A stretch of DNA of 8,488 nucleotides, taken from Mesoaciditogaceae bacterium (GTDB lineage Bacteria > Thermotogota > Thermotogae > Mesoaciditogales > Mesoaciditogaceae). The DNA lies in contig WFSH01000121.1 in the NCBI GenBank assembly GCA_015486145.1, positions 1 through 8,488 of the forward strand. The letters are read 5' to 3'. A model generated the notes under the pieces. That model was not told the origin of the DNA. It was given only the letters and a program-made list of their open reading frames with translations, and made no database searches. Shown in pieces: positions 1 through 6,439 of this stretch (position 1 is the first letter of the stretch; each line of letters opens with the position of its first letter). The position numbers and the translations under genes are program-made.

Positions 1-71
1 GCCAATCTTTTAAGAACATTATCCACATCATTTACAAGCATGAATTTCATCATGTTTTGTGTGATTCTCAC
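1..71 (-). CDS. flgL: Flagellar hook-filament junction protein FlgL, N-terminal fragment (cut by window edge)
   Basis: The 23 codons visible read MRITQNMMKFMLVNDVDNVL and onward, the conserved start of FlgL (flagellin/HAP3 D0 helix, typically MRIT..M). FlgL joins the hook to the flagellin filament together with FlgK. The start is a GTG at 71-69. It is the only possible start because the in-frame codon two triplets upstream is a stop, the same TGA (80-78) that ends flgK. A good Shine-Dalgarno (GGTGAGGTGA, about 81-90) lies inside the end of flgK. The 6-nt gap to flgK indicates cotranscription and probable translational coupling. The rest of the gene lies beyond position 1, so its length and C-terminus cannot be judged. 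Confidence 0.88.
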   Translation of the reverse strand, partial: MRITQNMMKFMLVNDVDNVLKRL

Positions 72-77
72 AACGGC

Positions 78-1955
78 TCACCTCACCATGTTAACGAGTG
101 TGTTGATCATTGAATTTATGGTGGAAACCACTCTCGCAGAGGCGGTATACGCGTTTTGATAAAGCAACATTTGCGCCATTTGATTGTTTATCGATACGCT
201 TGAAACTTGTTTTCTGTCCAGTTGTATCTGGTTGACCAAAGCGTTCGAATTTTCAAACATTGCGGATGCGTTTTGCCCTTCAACTCCCATACTACTCACC
301 AGTGATCCAAAAAATGAATCCATTGATTGAACGCCGTCATTTTCAGATGTTTTAAGATCTGCCACCATTTGAATTCCTCCGGAATTTTGAGGTCCGGTAG
401 GTTTAACCATCCCTATAGCCGTATTTGGAAGAAAAGTTGGTTTAAAATCCGTGGCGACATAAACCGGATTTGAAATCATCACGGGATTAACATTGATATG
501 GAGAGCCGCATTTCTAAACGGAACAACAAGGGCGTTTTGTTGAGAATCGTTAAGATATGAACTGAGATTTATTTTGCCATTTTGGGTTTTAAAGCCCAAA
601 ACGCTGAAAAGGCCACTGCCATTGTCTGAAATGTTTATAGGTTGAGTTTTTCCAGTATTGTTGTTGTATCTTAAGAGATCGTAAGAGAGTGCCTTGGTTG
701 CCCGTATCACCAAATTTCCTCTTGGAGAGAGAGAAGCTTCTATTCCAACATTGGCCGCGTTTATTTTGGAGACGAGAGAATTCAAGGAATCTTCAGACGT
801 GTCAATGTTTATCCGTGCTCCGTTCACATTTAACGTTATATTTTTGGGGAGTCCACTGAAAATATCTTCAAGCTTTTGACTCGGATCATACACGTAACCT
901 TGAGGTGGATTAGTCCCGCTTATTCTGAAAAGCGCTTTAGGTTGACCGGGCGTTAAAGTCACTTTAAACAGAGGCTGTCCAAGGTTTCCGTTTTGATCGT
1001 ATGATTGCTCGAGTATGGTGTTTATTTTATCGGATAGATTCAAAGCCAGCCCGTTAAGGATGTTTTCATATTTTAAAATCACATCATTTTTTAGGTGAAA
1101 CAAGGCGCCAATCTTACCTTTTTTAAAAGTCAAATGCACGTTGTTGGCACTTATATAATCTTCATTGGAGTTGCCGAGTACTTTTTTGAACTTGAGGGGA
1201 ATGTAAGTTTGACCGGAAAGTACGTTGTTTCCGTCTATTGATAACGAAATTTCCCCATCTTTAAAAGTTGTAATTTTGAAATTCGTTAACTTGGATAGAT
1301 TATCAAGCAGAATATCACGTTTATCCAAAAGATCATTTGGATGATTTCCGAGGGTGGCAGATTCCCTGATCTTAACATTCAGATCGGTTATGCTCTTCAA
1401 AATGGAATTGATGTTGTTCGTGTCATTTTCGATTTGTTGAGTGTAATTTGTTTTCATCTGTTCAAAATTTGAATAAATGCTTTGAATCTTGCCCATCAAA
1501 GCTTTGGCTGATTGAACAAATTCGGATTTTGCCCCAATACTCGTTGGAGTTGTGGAAACTTGCTGTGCCGCTTTCCAAAAGTTGTCATAGTAGGAACGCA
1601 GACCATTAACTCCAGGAGTTCCTATTAGCTGTTGAATGTACTGAAACTGTGTGTTGATCTCGTTCCAAAAATTGAGTTGAGAATTTGACTGTCTGTACTG
1701 AAGGTCTAAAAACTCATTTCTAATTCTTTCAACATCTTTAACTTTTGAACCAGTCCCAAAAGAAATTGGCATGTTAGGTTGTGTCAATGTCTGCATGGAT
1801 AAAGGTGGTGTTGTGACGATATCTGGTCGTCTTCTTGAATAACCAGGAGTGTTGGCATTTGCTATGTTGTTTGCAACCACGGAAATTGCCGTTTGTTGGG
1901 TGTACATGCCCAAGACGGCGGTGTTCAAACTCGTGAAAAATCCAGGACCTGACAT
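78..1955 (-). CDS. flgK: Flagellar hook-associated protein 1 (FlgK)
   Basis: FlgK (HAP1) is an exported axial protein that forms the first ring of the hook-filament junction. The 625-residue product has the rod/hook/HAP N-terminal signature: residues 8-39, with an ANNIANANTPGYSR-type motif at 28-41. It has two further FlgK-typical helical stretches, the PNDLLDKRD motif at 206-214 and GALFHLKNDVIL at 283-294. An Asn/Ile-rich segment at about 372-418 resembles the flagellin IN motif. The C-terminal D0 helix at 584-625 (NNQMAQMLLYQNAYTASARV) is the canonical FlgK/FlgE end. The ATG at 1955 directly abuts the flgN stop (TGA|ATG), with GGGAG as ribosome site about 8 nt upstream. At 625 aa it is longer than the 547-aa enteric FlgK. 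The extra length lies in the variable middle domains, as is usual for this family. Confidence 0.95.
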   Translation of the reverse strand: MSGPGFFTSLNTAVLGMYTQQTAISVVANNIANANTPGYSRRRPDIVTTPPLSMQTLTQPNMPISFGTGSKVKDVERIRNEFLDLQYRQSNSQLNFWNEINTQFQYIQQLIGTPGVNGLRSYYDNFWKAAQQVSTTPTSIGAKSEFVQSAKALMGKIQSIYSNFEQMKTNYTQQIENDTNNINSILKSITDLNVKIRESATLGNHPNDLLDKRDILLDNLSKLTNFKITTFKDGEISLSIDGNNVLSGQTYIPLKFKKVLGNSNEDYISANNVHLTFKKGKIGALFHLKNDVILKYENILNGLALNLSDKINTILEQSYDQNGNLGQPLFKVTLTPGQPKALFRISGTNPPQGYVYDPSQKLEDIFSGLPKNITLNVNGARINIDTSEDSLNSLVSKINAANVGIEASLSPRGNLVIRATKALSYDLLRYNNNTGKTQPINISDNGSGLFSVLGFKTQNGKINLSSYLNDSQQNALVVPFRNAALHINVNPVMISNPVYVATDFKPTFLPNTAIGMVKPTGPQNSGGIQMVADLKTSENDGVQSMDSFFGSLVSSMGVEGQNASAMFENSNALVNQIQLDRKQVSSVSINNQMAQMLLYQNAYTASARVVSTINSMINTLVNMVR

Positions 1956-2420
1956 TCACGCTCTCCCGTTGAATATTGTTCCGGCCAAGTTTTTTTCATT
2001 CTCATTGTAAGTGTCGTGTTTGCCTCGTAGCACATCCATCACCATGTCAAATTCCTCTATCCTGTAAGCTATCATCTGTTGAATTCCCACATTTAAAAGA
2101 CTTACCTCGTTGAGTAATTCTGTCAATCTCGCCGCAATCAGAGTTAAATTGTGACGATGGGGCTCCTCTATTTTTTCGAGGATACCAGAAACAGTTGGTT
2201 CGGCATCGAGTGCTTCTGAAAGATCTTTCGTCACTTCATTTCTTTGCTTTTCGAGTAAATTCAGTTCGTCAATCGATTGCTTTTCCACGATTAGGATTCT
2301 TTTTATTCCATCAGTGTCTTTCTTTTCTATGAGGTCGCGTTTTTCTCTCAACACTTCAATGAGCTTAGAAGTTTTATCTTTTTCCTCGTTCAGAATATCT
2401 AACAATTCTTCAATTTTCAT
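1956..2420 (-). CDS. flgN: FlgN-like flagellar export chaperone
   Basis: The 154-residue, almost entirely helical, charged protein has the length and heptad-like pattern of FlgN. FlgN is the cytoplasmic chaperone that holds FlgK and FlgL unfolded and delivers them to the flagellar export gate. Long amphipathic helices are visible at about 2-35, 40-75 and 95-130 (for example ARLTELLNEVSLLN), and there is no signal peptide or membrane segment. Primary sequence conservation in this family is weak, so the assignment rests partly on position: it lies between flgM and its expected clients flgK and flgL. The ATG overlaps the flgM stop by 4 nt (ATGA), and its stop abuts the flgK ATG, so all three are probably translationally coupled. 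A G-rich stretch (GGGGG) upstream inside flgM is the likely ribosome site. Confidence 0.85.
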   Translation of the reverse strand: MKIEELLDILNEEKDKTSKLIEVLREKRDLIEKKDTDGIKRILIVEKQSIDELNLLEKQRNEVTKDLSEALDAEPTVSGILEKIEEPHRHNLTLIAARLTELLNEVSLLNVGIQQMIAYRIEEFDMVMDVLRGKHDTYNENEKNLAGTIFNGRA

Positions 2421-2704
2421 TTTCGTGCCCCCATCGCTTCAAGCATTTTTTGAGCTAACTTTTCGGTATCCACGCTGTATCTACCAGATTTGACAAGCTG
2501 CGTCAATTCTTCTACGTGCTTTCTGCGAATGTCATCAACGTTCATTGAATCTTTGACAGCCCTTATGAATGTTTTAAAATCCACGCTCTTGTTGTGGGTG
2601 TGTATAAAAACCTCTCCAGAGTACTTTTCTACTTTGAAGGAACGCTTTCCTTTGCCGTTGTTGTCCATGGGCTGAGGTGCGTTTGGAACACCGTTTATTC
2701 TCAT
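2417..2704 (-). CDS. flgM: Anti-sigma-28 factor FlgM
   Basis: FlgM binds and inhibits the flagellar sigma factor (FliA/SigD) until the hook is complete and FlgM is exported. The 95-residue product begins MRINGV, typical of FlgM. Residues 57-90 carry the conserved sigma-binding region: a helix with R..HVEELTQLVKSG, then a YSVD turn, then the EKLAQKMLEA helix. The N-terminal 20 residues are Asn/Pro/Gly-rich and likely disordered. A reading frame continues upstream to 2776, but I chose the ATG at 2704. It has a strong GGAGGTG site 6 nt upstream, and the sigma-28 promoter at 2725-2751 lies inside the longer frame, so earlier starts would not be transcribed from it. It is first in the flgMNKL operon and overlaps flgN by 4 nt. 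Central residues 24-50 (HTHNKSVDF) are not a part of FlgM I recognise. Confidence 0.9.
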   Translation of the reverse strand: MRINGVPNAPQPMDNNGKGKRSFKVEKYSGEVFIHTHNKSVDFKTFIRAVKDSMNVDDIRRKHVEELTQLVKSGRYSVDTEKLAQKMLEAMGARK

Positions 2705-2724
2705 GTCATCCACCTCCACCATAA

Positions 2725-2751
2725 TAATCGGCATAAAAACATTTTTCTTTA
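2725..2751 (-). promoter_or_regulatory. Sigma-28 (FliA/SigD) promoter of flgMNKL
   Basis: On the minus strand TAAA (2751-2748) is followed by exactly 15 nt and then GCCGATTA (2732-2725). This matches the flagellar sigma-28 consensus TAAA-N15-GCCGATAA with one mismatch. The expected transcription start is near 2718, leaving a leader of about 14 nt that holds little more than the GGAGGTG ribosome site of flgM. The placement implies feedback: the sigma factor drives its own inhibitor and the late junction proteins. Confidence 0.85.
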
Positions 2752-2755
2752 TGAA

Positions 2756-2771
2756 CTCTGTTGTTACAGAG
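2756..2771 (-). repeat. Short perfect inverted repeat upstream of the flgM promoter
   Basis: CTCTGT-AACA-ACAGAG forms a 6-bp stem with a 4-nt loop, ending 4 nt before the sigma-28 -35 element. It lies between the secreted-protein gene and flgM. No T-run follows it, so it is not a standard intrinsic terminator. It could be a weak RNA hairpin, an operator, or chance. Confidence 0.35.
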
Positions 2772-2814
2772 AACACAAACTTGGAACATGCAGGGAATTC
2801 TGAGGAGCACCGGT

Positions 2815-4434
2815 TTATTTTTTCAAATCTAACAACATTTCTTCTGCTTTGTATGTACTCTCAAATGTTTCTATGCCAGCTTGAGTATCTGAAAAGTAAC
2901 CACCCGTTTTTTGATCTAAGAGTTCATCCACCGCGTTGATAAAAAAACTCTTGTCGATCTTTAAACCATACGCTTTTTCCAACTTAAAAAGCGTGTTTAT
3001 CAACGTTAGATCAGGGGATGTGACTTCTTTCAAGTTTTTAACGTAGCCAGTTTTGATTTGCTTTACGTTTTTAATATTCACCGGATATCCAAGGTCATTC
3101 GCAAAAATCAAGAGGTTCGTGTATATGTAGTAGTAACTGATGTTCTTTTGATTCTTGGGAATTGCATTTAGCCCGTTAAACAGCCGCGTTAACGTGGTAT
3201 TTAAATCATCGAAAAGTTTTGTGTTTTTATAATCGATCATTTGAATTGCATTGAGCATGCGAAAGGCCATGGTGAAATCAGACTTTGCAAGATAGTATGC
3301 GGGAGCCGTGGGTGTTTCGTTTAATTTACTCGAAAGTGCATTTGACAACGATTGAAATTCCTTGCCACTTAAAAAATGGAGATCGTTGTTGAGACGCAAA
3401 AAGTAGTATATGTATGTTGAAAGGATGTTTGCTGGATAAATGAGTGGATAAGCGGCGAGATCTTTTGCAAGTCCTTTCCAATAGGATATAACGGCATCGT
3501 TTGTCTTTTTTTTCAAGATGAGAATTTTTGTTGCCCAATAGCTATCGTGAACGTCTGAGGTGGTACCGATGTTGTAATATCCCCCAAATGGGGCACGAAA
3601 TGTTAGTAAAGTTTTGAAAATACCGCTCACTCTTTTGTAAGAAAAATTGAGTTTTTCGGAAAGTTCTATGTAATCGTAGAGTTGCTGAGGCGTTGAAATG
3701 GCATTCTCATCTTTCATCAAAGGTATGAATTTCTTGTGGTCTTTGTTCAGTTTAATCAATGTCACGGCATCTTGAAAGTCTTTGCTGTTTACCACCCAAG
3801 GTATTGCATTGGAAATAAAAGCACTGAGCCCATCTATCTTTGGTAGGGACATGTTGGCATTTAGAATGCCTCTAATCTCAGTTAGTCCAACTATCCTGTC
3901 CACCTTGCCCTTAATTGCCAGTTTTAAGAGGTTCACAGCCTCGGAGTATGCTGCAGAAGTTTTGGGATTTTCTCCAAGAAAATTCCTTATTATCAACAAA
4001 TCTGAGACCATGTCAACGTAAGATGGATTGGTGGAGTAGTTTTTCAAATTTTTCTCAAAAAAACGATCGATCGCTTTTAGAAAGTCTTTATCATAAGGGG
4101 CATTCTGTTTGCGTAGATATTCAGATATTGAGAGCGAAGAGTTGATCCAATTGTAGGTTGAGAACCACTCTGGATGCTTTTTCAAAGTTTCTAAATAAGA
4201 TTCGAAGTATTTAACGCCGACGAAGTTTTTCCCAAATTTTTCAGCGACCAACTGCAGATATACGGTTTGTGGGGCGTTTCCATATCGAGAAACAAAAGTT
4301 GGAGTGTCCACATAACCACCGTCTGGCATAGCATGGTATTTCAAATAAGAATAGTAGTTGCTACCAAATACGAAGGTAGAAATCGTTGCGGTGAAAAGGA
4401 AGAGCACAAAAATGATCTTTTTCAAAATTCTCAT
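2815..4434 (-). CDS. Secreted protein with toroid-like (prenyltransferase-type) repeats, function unknown
   Basis: I do not recognise this protein by name. From the ATG at 4434 it has 539 residues. It begins with a clear signal peptide: positive MRILKK, hydrophobic core to about residue 22, and likely cleavage after VFG at 22-24. No later membrane segment is seen, so it should be exported, perhaps to the periplasm. The mature part is helical and Tyr/Asn-rich. GGY motifs at 39-41, 284-286 and 511-513 are each followed 10-18 residues later by an aromatic-led helix (TVYLQLVAEK, DSYWATKIL, STYKAEEML). This pattern resembles the repeats of prenyltransferase/terpene-cyclase alpha/alpha barrels. I see no DxDD or other catalytic motif. 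The frame stays open to 4569, but the inferred promoter start near 4464 excludes those starts. GAGGAG touches the ATG directly, so a TTG at 4425 with normal spacing is a real alternative start. It appears to be monocistronic. Confidence 0.75.
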   Translation of the reverse strand: MRILKKIIFVLFLFTATISTFVFGSNYYSYLKYHAMPDGGYVDTPTFVSRYGNAPQTVYLQLVAEKFGKNFVGVKYFESYLETLKKHPEWFSTYNWINSSLSISEYLRKQNAPYDKDFLKAIDRFFEKNLKNYSTNPSYVDMVSDLLIIRNFLGENPKTSAAYSEAVNLLKLAIKGKVDRIVGLTEIRGILNANMSLPKIDGLSAFISNAIPWVVNSKDFQDAVTLIKLNKDHKKFIPLMKDENAISTPQQLYDYIELSEKLNFSYKRVSGIFKTLLTFRAPFGGYYNIGTTSDVHDSYWATKILILKKKTNDAVISYWKGLAKDLAAYPLIYPANILSTYIYYFLRLNNDLHFLSGKEFQSLSNALSSKLNETPTAPAYYLAKSDFTMAFRMLNAIQMIDYKNTKLFDDLNTTLTRLFNGLNAIPKNQKNISYYYIYTNLLIFANDLGYPVNIKNVKQIKTGYVKNLKEVTSPDLTLINTLFKLEKAYGLKIDKSFFINAVDELLDQKTGGYFSDTQAGIETFESTYKAEEMLLDLKK

Positions 4435-4470
4435 CTCCTCTTGAGGTAAGTGTATTTCTTTCATCCATAT

Positions 4471-4500
4471 TCTATATTTTATCACTTTTGAACTTTTCAA
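4471..4500 (-). promoter_or_regulatory. Probable sigma-70 promoter of the secreted-protein gene
   Basis: On the minus strand TTGAAA (4500-4495) and TATAGA (4476-4471) are separated by 18 nt, giving a start near 4464 and a leader of about 30 nt to the ATG at 4434. The -35 lies inside the palindrome at 4482-4506, so a protein bound there would block this promoter. An alternative -10, TAGAAT (4474-4469), has less favourable spacing. Confidence 0.5.
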
Positions 4501-4506
4501 AAGTGA
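4482..4506. promoter_or_regulatory. Perfect 11+3+11 palindrome in the divergent promoter region (candidate operator)
   Basis: TCACTTTTGAA, the 3-nt centre CTT, and TTCAAAAGTGA form a perfect 25-bp inverted repeat. It lies 24 nt upstream of the plus-strand -35 of arsR and covers the -35 of the divergent secreted-protein gene. It is not a terminator for either neighbour: both genes start pointing away from it. The most likely role is a binding site for a dimeric regulator. Which one is unknown. Confidence 0.6.
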
Positions 4507-4530
4507 GTTGAGACCAAGTATTAAAATTTC

Positions 4531-4559
4531 TTGACTTGATGCCCTTTTGATCGTATAAT
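4531..4559 (+). promoter_or_regulatory. Strong sigma-70 promoter of the arsR-ferredoxin-crp operon
   Basis: TTGACT (4531-4536), a 17-nt spacer and TATAAT (4554-4559) make a near-perfect vegetative promoter, with a start expected near 4566 and a leader of about 60 nt before the arsR ATG. Such strength suggests that expression is set by a repressor, fitting ArsR autoregulation. Confidence 0.8.
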
Positions 4560-4567
4560 ATATGTAC

Positions 4568-4587
4568 ATTTTCGAATATGAGAATAT
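4568..4587. promoter_or_regulatory. Candidate ArsR-family operator at the transcription start
   Basis: ATTTTC (4568-4573), 8 nt, and GAATAT (4582-4587) form an inverted repeat matching in 5 of 6 positions. It sits at the start of the arsR transcript, just after the -10. The geometry resembles the ATTC-N8-GAAT site described for thiol-based ArsR repressors such as SqrR/BigR. An 8-bp direct repeat, AATATATG (4557-4564 and 4583-4590), overlaps it. AT-richness makes chance similarity possible. Confidence 0.35.
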
Positions 4588-4627
4588 ATGACAGAGATTT
4601 AAATGAAGTTGCGAGGAGAGATCACGG

Positions 4628-4969
4628 ATGATAGTTAAAAAAGTGGATTTGGCGACGGTGTTAAATACCTTGGCAGATGAGGTAAATTTAAAGATCCTTT
4701 CGTTTCTTTCCCTCTACGATGAATTGTGTGTGTGTGATCTTCAAACTCTGCTTTCTATGACGCAATCAAGTGTCTCTCGACATTTAAAAGCTTTACACGA
4801 TATTGATTTTATATCTGTGAGAAAAGATGGTAGGTGGCGTTATTACAAATTGGGGAGGATACCAAAATTTGTAAATGGGATCATCAACTTGGCGATTGAA
4901 GAATATAAAGTGAGAAGTGATTACATACCCAATTCGTGTAAAGGGCCTGAACAAAACCAAAGAAGTTGA
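4628..4969 (+). CDS. ArsR/SmtB-family winged-helix repressor with CVC sensor box
   Basis: The 113-residue protein is a typical small ArsR-family dimeric repressor. It has a helical dimer segment at 8-30, an ELCVCDL box at 32-38, the helix-turn-helix with recognition helix TQSSVSRHLKALHD at 45-58, and the beta-wing SVRKDGRWRYYKL at 63-75. ELCVCDL is the metal-sensing box of As(III)/Sb(III) ArsR proteins. Cys34 and Cys36 are kept, but the third ligand of the E. coli type (CxCxxC) is Gln39. One more Cys, 104, lies in the C-terminal tail. It may sense a metalloid through a different third ligand, or sense reactive sulfur, oxygen or nitrogen species through dithiol chemistry. AGGAG (4614-4618) lies 9 nt before the ATG. 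It leads an operon with a ferredoxin gene 28 nt downstream, and no arsenate reductase or arsenite pump is present here. Confidence 0.9.
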   Translation: MIVKKVDLATVLNTLADEVNLKILSFLSLYDELCVCDLQTLLSMTQSSVSRHLKALHDIDFISVRKDGRWRYYKLGRIPKFVNGIINLAIEEYKVRSDYIPNSCKGPEQNQRS

Positions 4970-4997
4970 AAACGTTAAATAAAGAGGAGGAGAGATT

Positions 4998-5645
4998 ATG
5001 ACTGAAGAATTAGAGAAAAAATTCGCATATTGGCATGGGATCGATAGGACGAAAATTCCGTGGTATCCCACGATAGACGCGGATAAATGTATTGGTTGCA
5101 AACTCTGTTTCGTGTCGTGCGGAAGAAATGTTTTTGACTTTGATATGGAAGAAAACAAGGCTGTTGTGAGCAAGAAGTTCAACTGCTTGGTGGGATGTTC
5201 CACCTGTGCAACGATATGTCCAGCCGGTGCCATTTCTTTTCCAAATAAAGAAATGGTGCACGAAATAGAGAGAGAAGAAAAAGTGCTCGCGAAGATCCAG
5301 AAAGAAGCAAAAAAGAAAAAGGTGAAAATGGATATTGAAAAAGCCAGAAAAGAAGTTATGGACGTGCTTTCAAAGATCAAGACAAAGCTCAATTATGAAA
5401 TCGCGGGAAACATCTACGAAAGTGACTTGTTCTCAAAGATCCACGATGAGATAATGAATTGCAATATAGATATAGTGGATATACACGTGGAATCCCCATC
5501 TTTAAAAGAAAGTTGGGATATGAAAGCTCCATCTATTGCAAAATTCACGGTGGTTTCGACAAAAATGGAAGATATATCTGCCTGTGCTAAGTTGATCGAT
5601 GAAACGATAGAAAGATCGGGTAACGTGTTGATTTCGAAGAAATAA
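4998..5645 (+). CDS. 2x[4Fe-4S] ferredoxin with C-terminal ACT/NIL-like extension
   Basis: The 215-residue protein has three parts. Residues 25-81 form a bacterial-type ferredoxin domain with two cluster motifs: Cys31, 34, 37, 41 (CxxCxxCxxxC) and Cys63, 67, 70, 74-Pro (CxxxCxxCxxxCP). The extra residue between the first two Cys of the second motif is unusual for plain ferredoxins. Residues 85-131 are a Lys/Glu-rich helix, probably a linker or coiled coil. Residues 132-215 read as strand-helix-strand, strand-helix-strand, reminiscent of ACT/NIL-type ferredoxin-fold domains; this is inferred from pattern only. It is probably a cytoplasmic electron carrier. Its position between arsR and a Crp/Fnr gene and near hcp suggests electron delivery to Hcp, as proposed for the ferredoxins found beside hcp in other anaerobes. 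AGGAGG (4985-4990) lies 7 nt before the ATG. Confidence 0.85.
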   Translation: MTEELEKKFAYWHGIDRTKIPWYPTIDADKCIGCKLCFVSCGRNVFDFDMEENKAVVSKKFNCLVGCSTCATICPAGAISFPNKEMVHEIEREEKVLAKIQKEAKKKKVKMDIEKARKEVMDVLSKIKTKLNYEIAGNIYESDLFSKIHDEIMNCNIDIVDIHVESPSLKESWDMKAPSIAKFTVVSTKMEDISACAKLIDETIERSGNVLISKK

Positions 5646-5683
5646 AAAATGAGATCTTTGAAGTGATGCTTTACGAGTAAAAA

Positions 5684-6397
5684 GTGGATTTTATGATAGA
5701 ATTTGGTGATATGGACATTCTGAATTTTTTGAAAACGGTTGGATATTTGAAGAGTTTCAGCAAAGATTCTCTCGATAAGATTTCCAAAATATCAAGGGTG
5801 GAATTTTATGAGAAAAATTCAATAATTTTTACCGAAGTAGAAAAAGGCAAGCACATTTATATGGTAAAGAAAGGAAAAGTCAAAATATTAAAAATGTCTC
5901 CTTCTGGAAGGGAATTTATCATAAAAATAATGAAAGAGGGAGATGTATTTGCAGAGTCTTTGCTGTTTGAAAATGGTAACTATCCAGCCACCGCTGAAAC
6001 GATGGAAGACACGTTTCTCATTGTTATTCCTAAAAGCAAATTAGAAGAATTAATAATAGTCGATAACGATGTGGCGGTTGATTTTGTGAAAACCATGGCA
6101 CGTCGGTTGACCTTTTTATCTAAAAAGATGGAAAATTTAACCATGGATAATTCCGTTGGTAAGGTGATTTTTCTCATTCTCGATCTTTCAAGAAAAAACT
6201 GTGATGGGACAAGCAAGAAACAAAGGGTAATTCTGGATGTGAAAAGAAAAGATCTCGCGAACATGATAAATATCTCGAGGGAAAACTTTGAGAGGATTCT
6301 TAGTTATTTGAGTAAATTGAAACTCATCGGTGTCGAAAAGAGCGAAATTTTTGTCAAAGACGTTGAAGGTCTGAAGAAAATGATGTATCAGGGCTAA
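5684..6397 (+). CDS. Crp/Fnr-family regulator, HcpR-like
   Basis: Residues 20-125 form a cyclic-nucleotide-binding-type beta-roll (KKGKVKILKMSPSGRE at 62-77, GDVFAESLLF at 86-95). A long dimer helix follows at about 128-155, then a winged helix at 158-235. The cAMP-binding Arg-Ser pair of CRP is replaced by Tyr100-Pro101, so cAMP is not the likely signal. The N-terminal cysteines of FNR are absent; the only Cys is 173. The recognition helix reads SRENFERIL (198-206), with Arg199, Glu200 and Arg204 matching the CRP residues that contact TGTGA. A TGTGA palindrome lies in the hcp promoter, which supports an HcpR-type nitrosative-stress activator of hcp, perhaps heme-based. The start is uncertain: GTG at 5684, ATG at 5693 or ATG at 5711, none with a good ribosome site. 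It lies 38 nt after the ferredoxin gene, probably in the same operon. Confidence 0.88.
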   Translation: MDFMIEFGDMDILNFLKTVGYLKSFSKDSLDKISKISRVEFYEKNSIIFTEVEKGKHIYMVKKGKVKILKMSPSGREFIIKIMKEGDVFAESLLFENGNYPATAETMEDTFLIVIPKSKLEELIIVDNDVAVDFVKTMARRLTFLSKKMENLTMDNSVGKVIFLILDLSRKNCDGTSKKQRVILDVKRKDLANMINISRENFERILSYLSKLKLIGVEKSEIFVKDVEGLKKMMYQG

Positions 6398-6406
6398 CAA
6401 TCATTC

Positions 6407-6439
6407 AAAAAAAGGAAGGCCTGTAGGCCTCCCTTTTTT
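6407..6439. terminator. Bidirectional intrinsic terminator between the crp-type gene and hcp
   Basis: The hairpin AGGCC-TGTA-GGCCT is extended by one A/C mismatch, two G-C pairs and six A-T pairs. This gives a run of T on both strands (6434-6439 on plus; the complement of 6407-6413 on minus). It lies 9 nt after the plus-strand stop at 6397 and touches the hcp stop (6441-6439), so it can end both convergent transcripts. Confidence 0.92.

Noticed and set aside
56..72. TTGTG-N7-CACAA, a second possible HcpR/CRP-type site
   Set aside because: The spacing is one base longer than TTGTG-N8-CACAA would need to match the 18-bp consensus (the site is 17 bp), and it lies in the coding start of flgL, far from any promoter.
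2705..2776. A longer FlgM of 119 residues starting at 2776
   Set aside because: The sigma-28 promoter lies within this extension, the extension has no ribosome site, and known FlgM proteins start at the MRI-type residue.
4793..5392. A 199-codon open frame on the minus strand across arsR and the ferredoxin gene
   Set aside because: It is antisense to two well-supported genes, its translation is Ser/Phe/Ile-rich without any domain, and it has no ribosome site. It is a shadow of the coding bias on the plus strand.
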